Assembly: GCA_028292075.1 (NCBI GenBank)
Contig: JAQGNA010000306.1
Coordinates: forward strand, 1-6,549
Origin: Rhodoferax sp.
GTDB taxonomy: Bacteria; Pseudomonadota; Gammaproteobacteria; Burkholderiales; Burkholderiaceae
DNA length: 6,549 nt
Direction of reading: 5' to 3'
Position numbers and translations under genes: made by a program. The first letter of the stretch is position 1; the number at the start of each line of letters is the position of its first letter. Positions 6,157-6,549 of this stretch are shown piece after piece. Below the pieces are notes generated by a model. That model was not told the origin of the DNA. It searched no databases and was given only the letters and a program-made list of their open reading frames with translations.

Positions 6157-6161
6157 AGGAG
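6157..6161 (+). promoter_or_regulatory. Strong ribosome binding site of the substrate-binding protein gene
   Basis: AGGAG 7 bases before the ATG at 6169. It is the best ribosome site of the plus-strand genes here, in keeping with the high level usually needed for a periplasmic binding protein. Confidence 0.75.
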
Positions 6162-6168
6162 TTTTGCC

Positions 6169-6549
6169 ATGAATGTGTTGCGTCCCCTGTTCTCCGCCGC
6201 CGCCGCGCTGGCCCTGTTGCCAGCGGTGCATGCCCAGGGCGTGATCAAGATCGGCGAGGTCAACAGCTGGAAGGCGCAGCCCGCTTTTCTCGAGCCCTAC
6301 AAGAAGGGCATGGAGCTGGCGGTCGAGGAGATCAACGCCAAGGGCGGTGTGCTGGGCAAGAAGCTCGAGCTGGTGTTCCGCGACGACAACGCCAACCCCG
6401 GCGACGCCGTGCGCGTGGCCGAGGAGCTGGTGTCGCGCGAGAAGATCGACATCCTTACCGGCACGTTTTTGTCGAACACCGGCCTGGCCGTGGCCGACTT
6501 CGCCAAGCAGAAGAAGTTCTTCTTCCTGGCCGGTGAACCGCTTACCGAC
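6169..6549 (+). CDS. ABC transporter substrate-binding protein, branched-chain amino acid (LivK/HAAT) type, N-terminal part
   Basis: Periplasmic solute receptor of a Liv-type ABC importer; 127 residues are present and the frame is open at the right edge (such proteins are usually near 400 residues). A Sec signal peptide is evident: N-terminal Arg, a hydrophobic core of Ala/Leu (8-17), and an AVHA-Q cleavage site after residue 22. The mature part begins GVIKIGEVNSWKAQPAF, then has the family pattern YKKGMELAVEEINAKGGVLGKKLELVFRDDNANPGDAVRVAEELV and ends in DILTGTFLSNTGLAVADFAKQKKFFFLAGEPLTD, the usual layout of the first lobe of Peripla_BP_6 proteins. It starts 59 bases after the second DUF1185 gene on the same strand. 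Proteins of this class in beta-proteobacteria often bind aromatic or heterocyclic acids rather than amino acids; the context suggests uptake of the substrate of the reductase/enamidase route. Permease and ATPase genes would be expected further right. Confidence 0.9.
   Translation, partial: MNVLRPLFSAAAALALLPAVHAQGVIKIGEVNSWKAQPAFLEPYKKGMELAVEEINAKGGVLGKKLELVFRDDNANPGDAVRVAEELVSREKIDILTGTFLSNTGLAVADFAKQKKFFFLAGEPLTD

Overview
The window is GC-rich (roughly two thirds G+C by eye), with dense genes, short spacers and GC-ending codons. The proteins have the look of a beta-proteobacterium of the Burkholderiales (Comamonadaceae or Alcaligenaceae type). This assignment rests on style and family content only; there is no marker gene in the window.

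Layout: two divergent transcription units leave a 355-base intergenic region (1868-2222). On the minus strand, reading leftwards, a TetR-family regulator (1151-1867) is followed 63 bases later by a metal-dependent amidohydrolase (2-1087, cut by the left edge) that closely resembles enamidase of the nicotinate fermentation pathway. On the plus strand, reading rightwards, come a 6-hydroxynicotinate reductase-like iron-sulfur protein (2223-3854), a UPF0280/ApbE-like protein (3862-4821), two tandem DUF1185 ('amino acid synthesis') paralogues (4858-5499 and 5525-6109), and the start of a branched-chain-amino-acid-type ABC transporter substrate-binding protein (6169 to the right edge).

How they may work together: the reductase and the enamidase are consecutive enzymes of one route. 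The reductase partly saturates the pyridone ring of 6-hydroxynicotinate, and enamidase then opens the ring by hydrolysing the resulting cyclic enamide, releasing ammonia and 2-formylglutarate. Having both flank one regulatory region, with a TetR regulator and a solute-uptake protein, points to an inducible module for reductive degradation of an N-heterocycle. The UPF0280 protein is a candidate cofactor-maturation or accessory protein for the reductase. The DUF1185 pair has no known reaction and is the least understood part. No nicotinate hydroxylase and no enzymes after formylglutarate are in the window, so nicotinate itself is only the best guess for the substrate.

The intergenic region holds an AT-richer stretch with a good inverted repeat (2128-2167), a likely operator, and the apparent wreck of a small gene just upstream of the regulator (about 1887-2017, minus strand).
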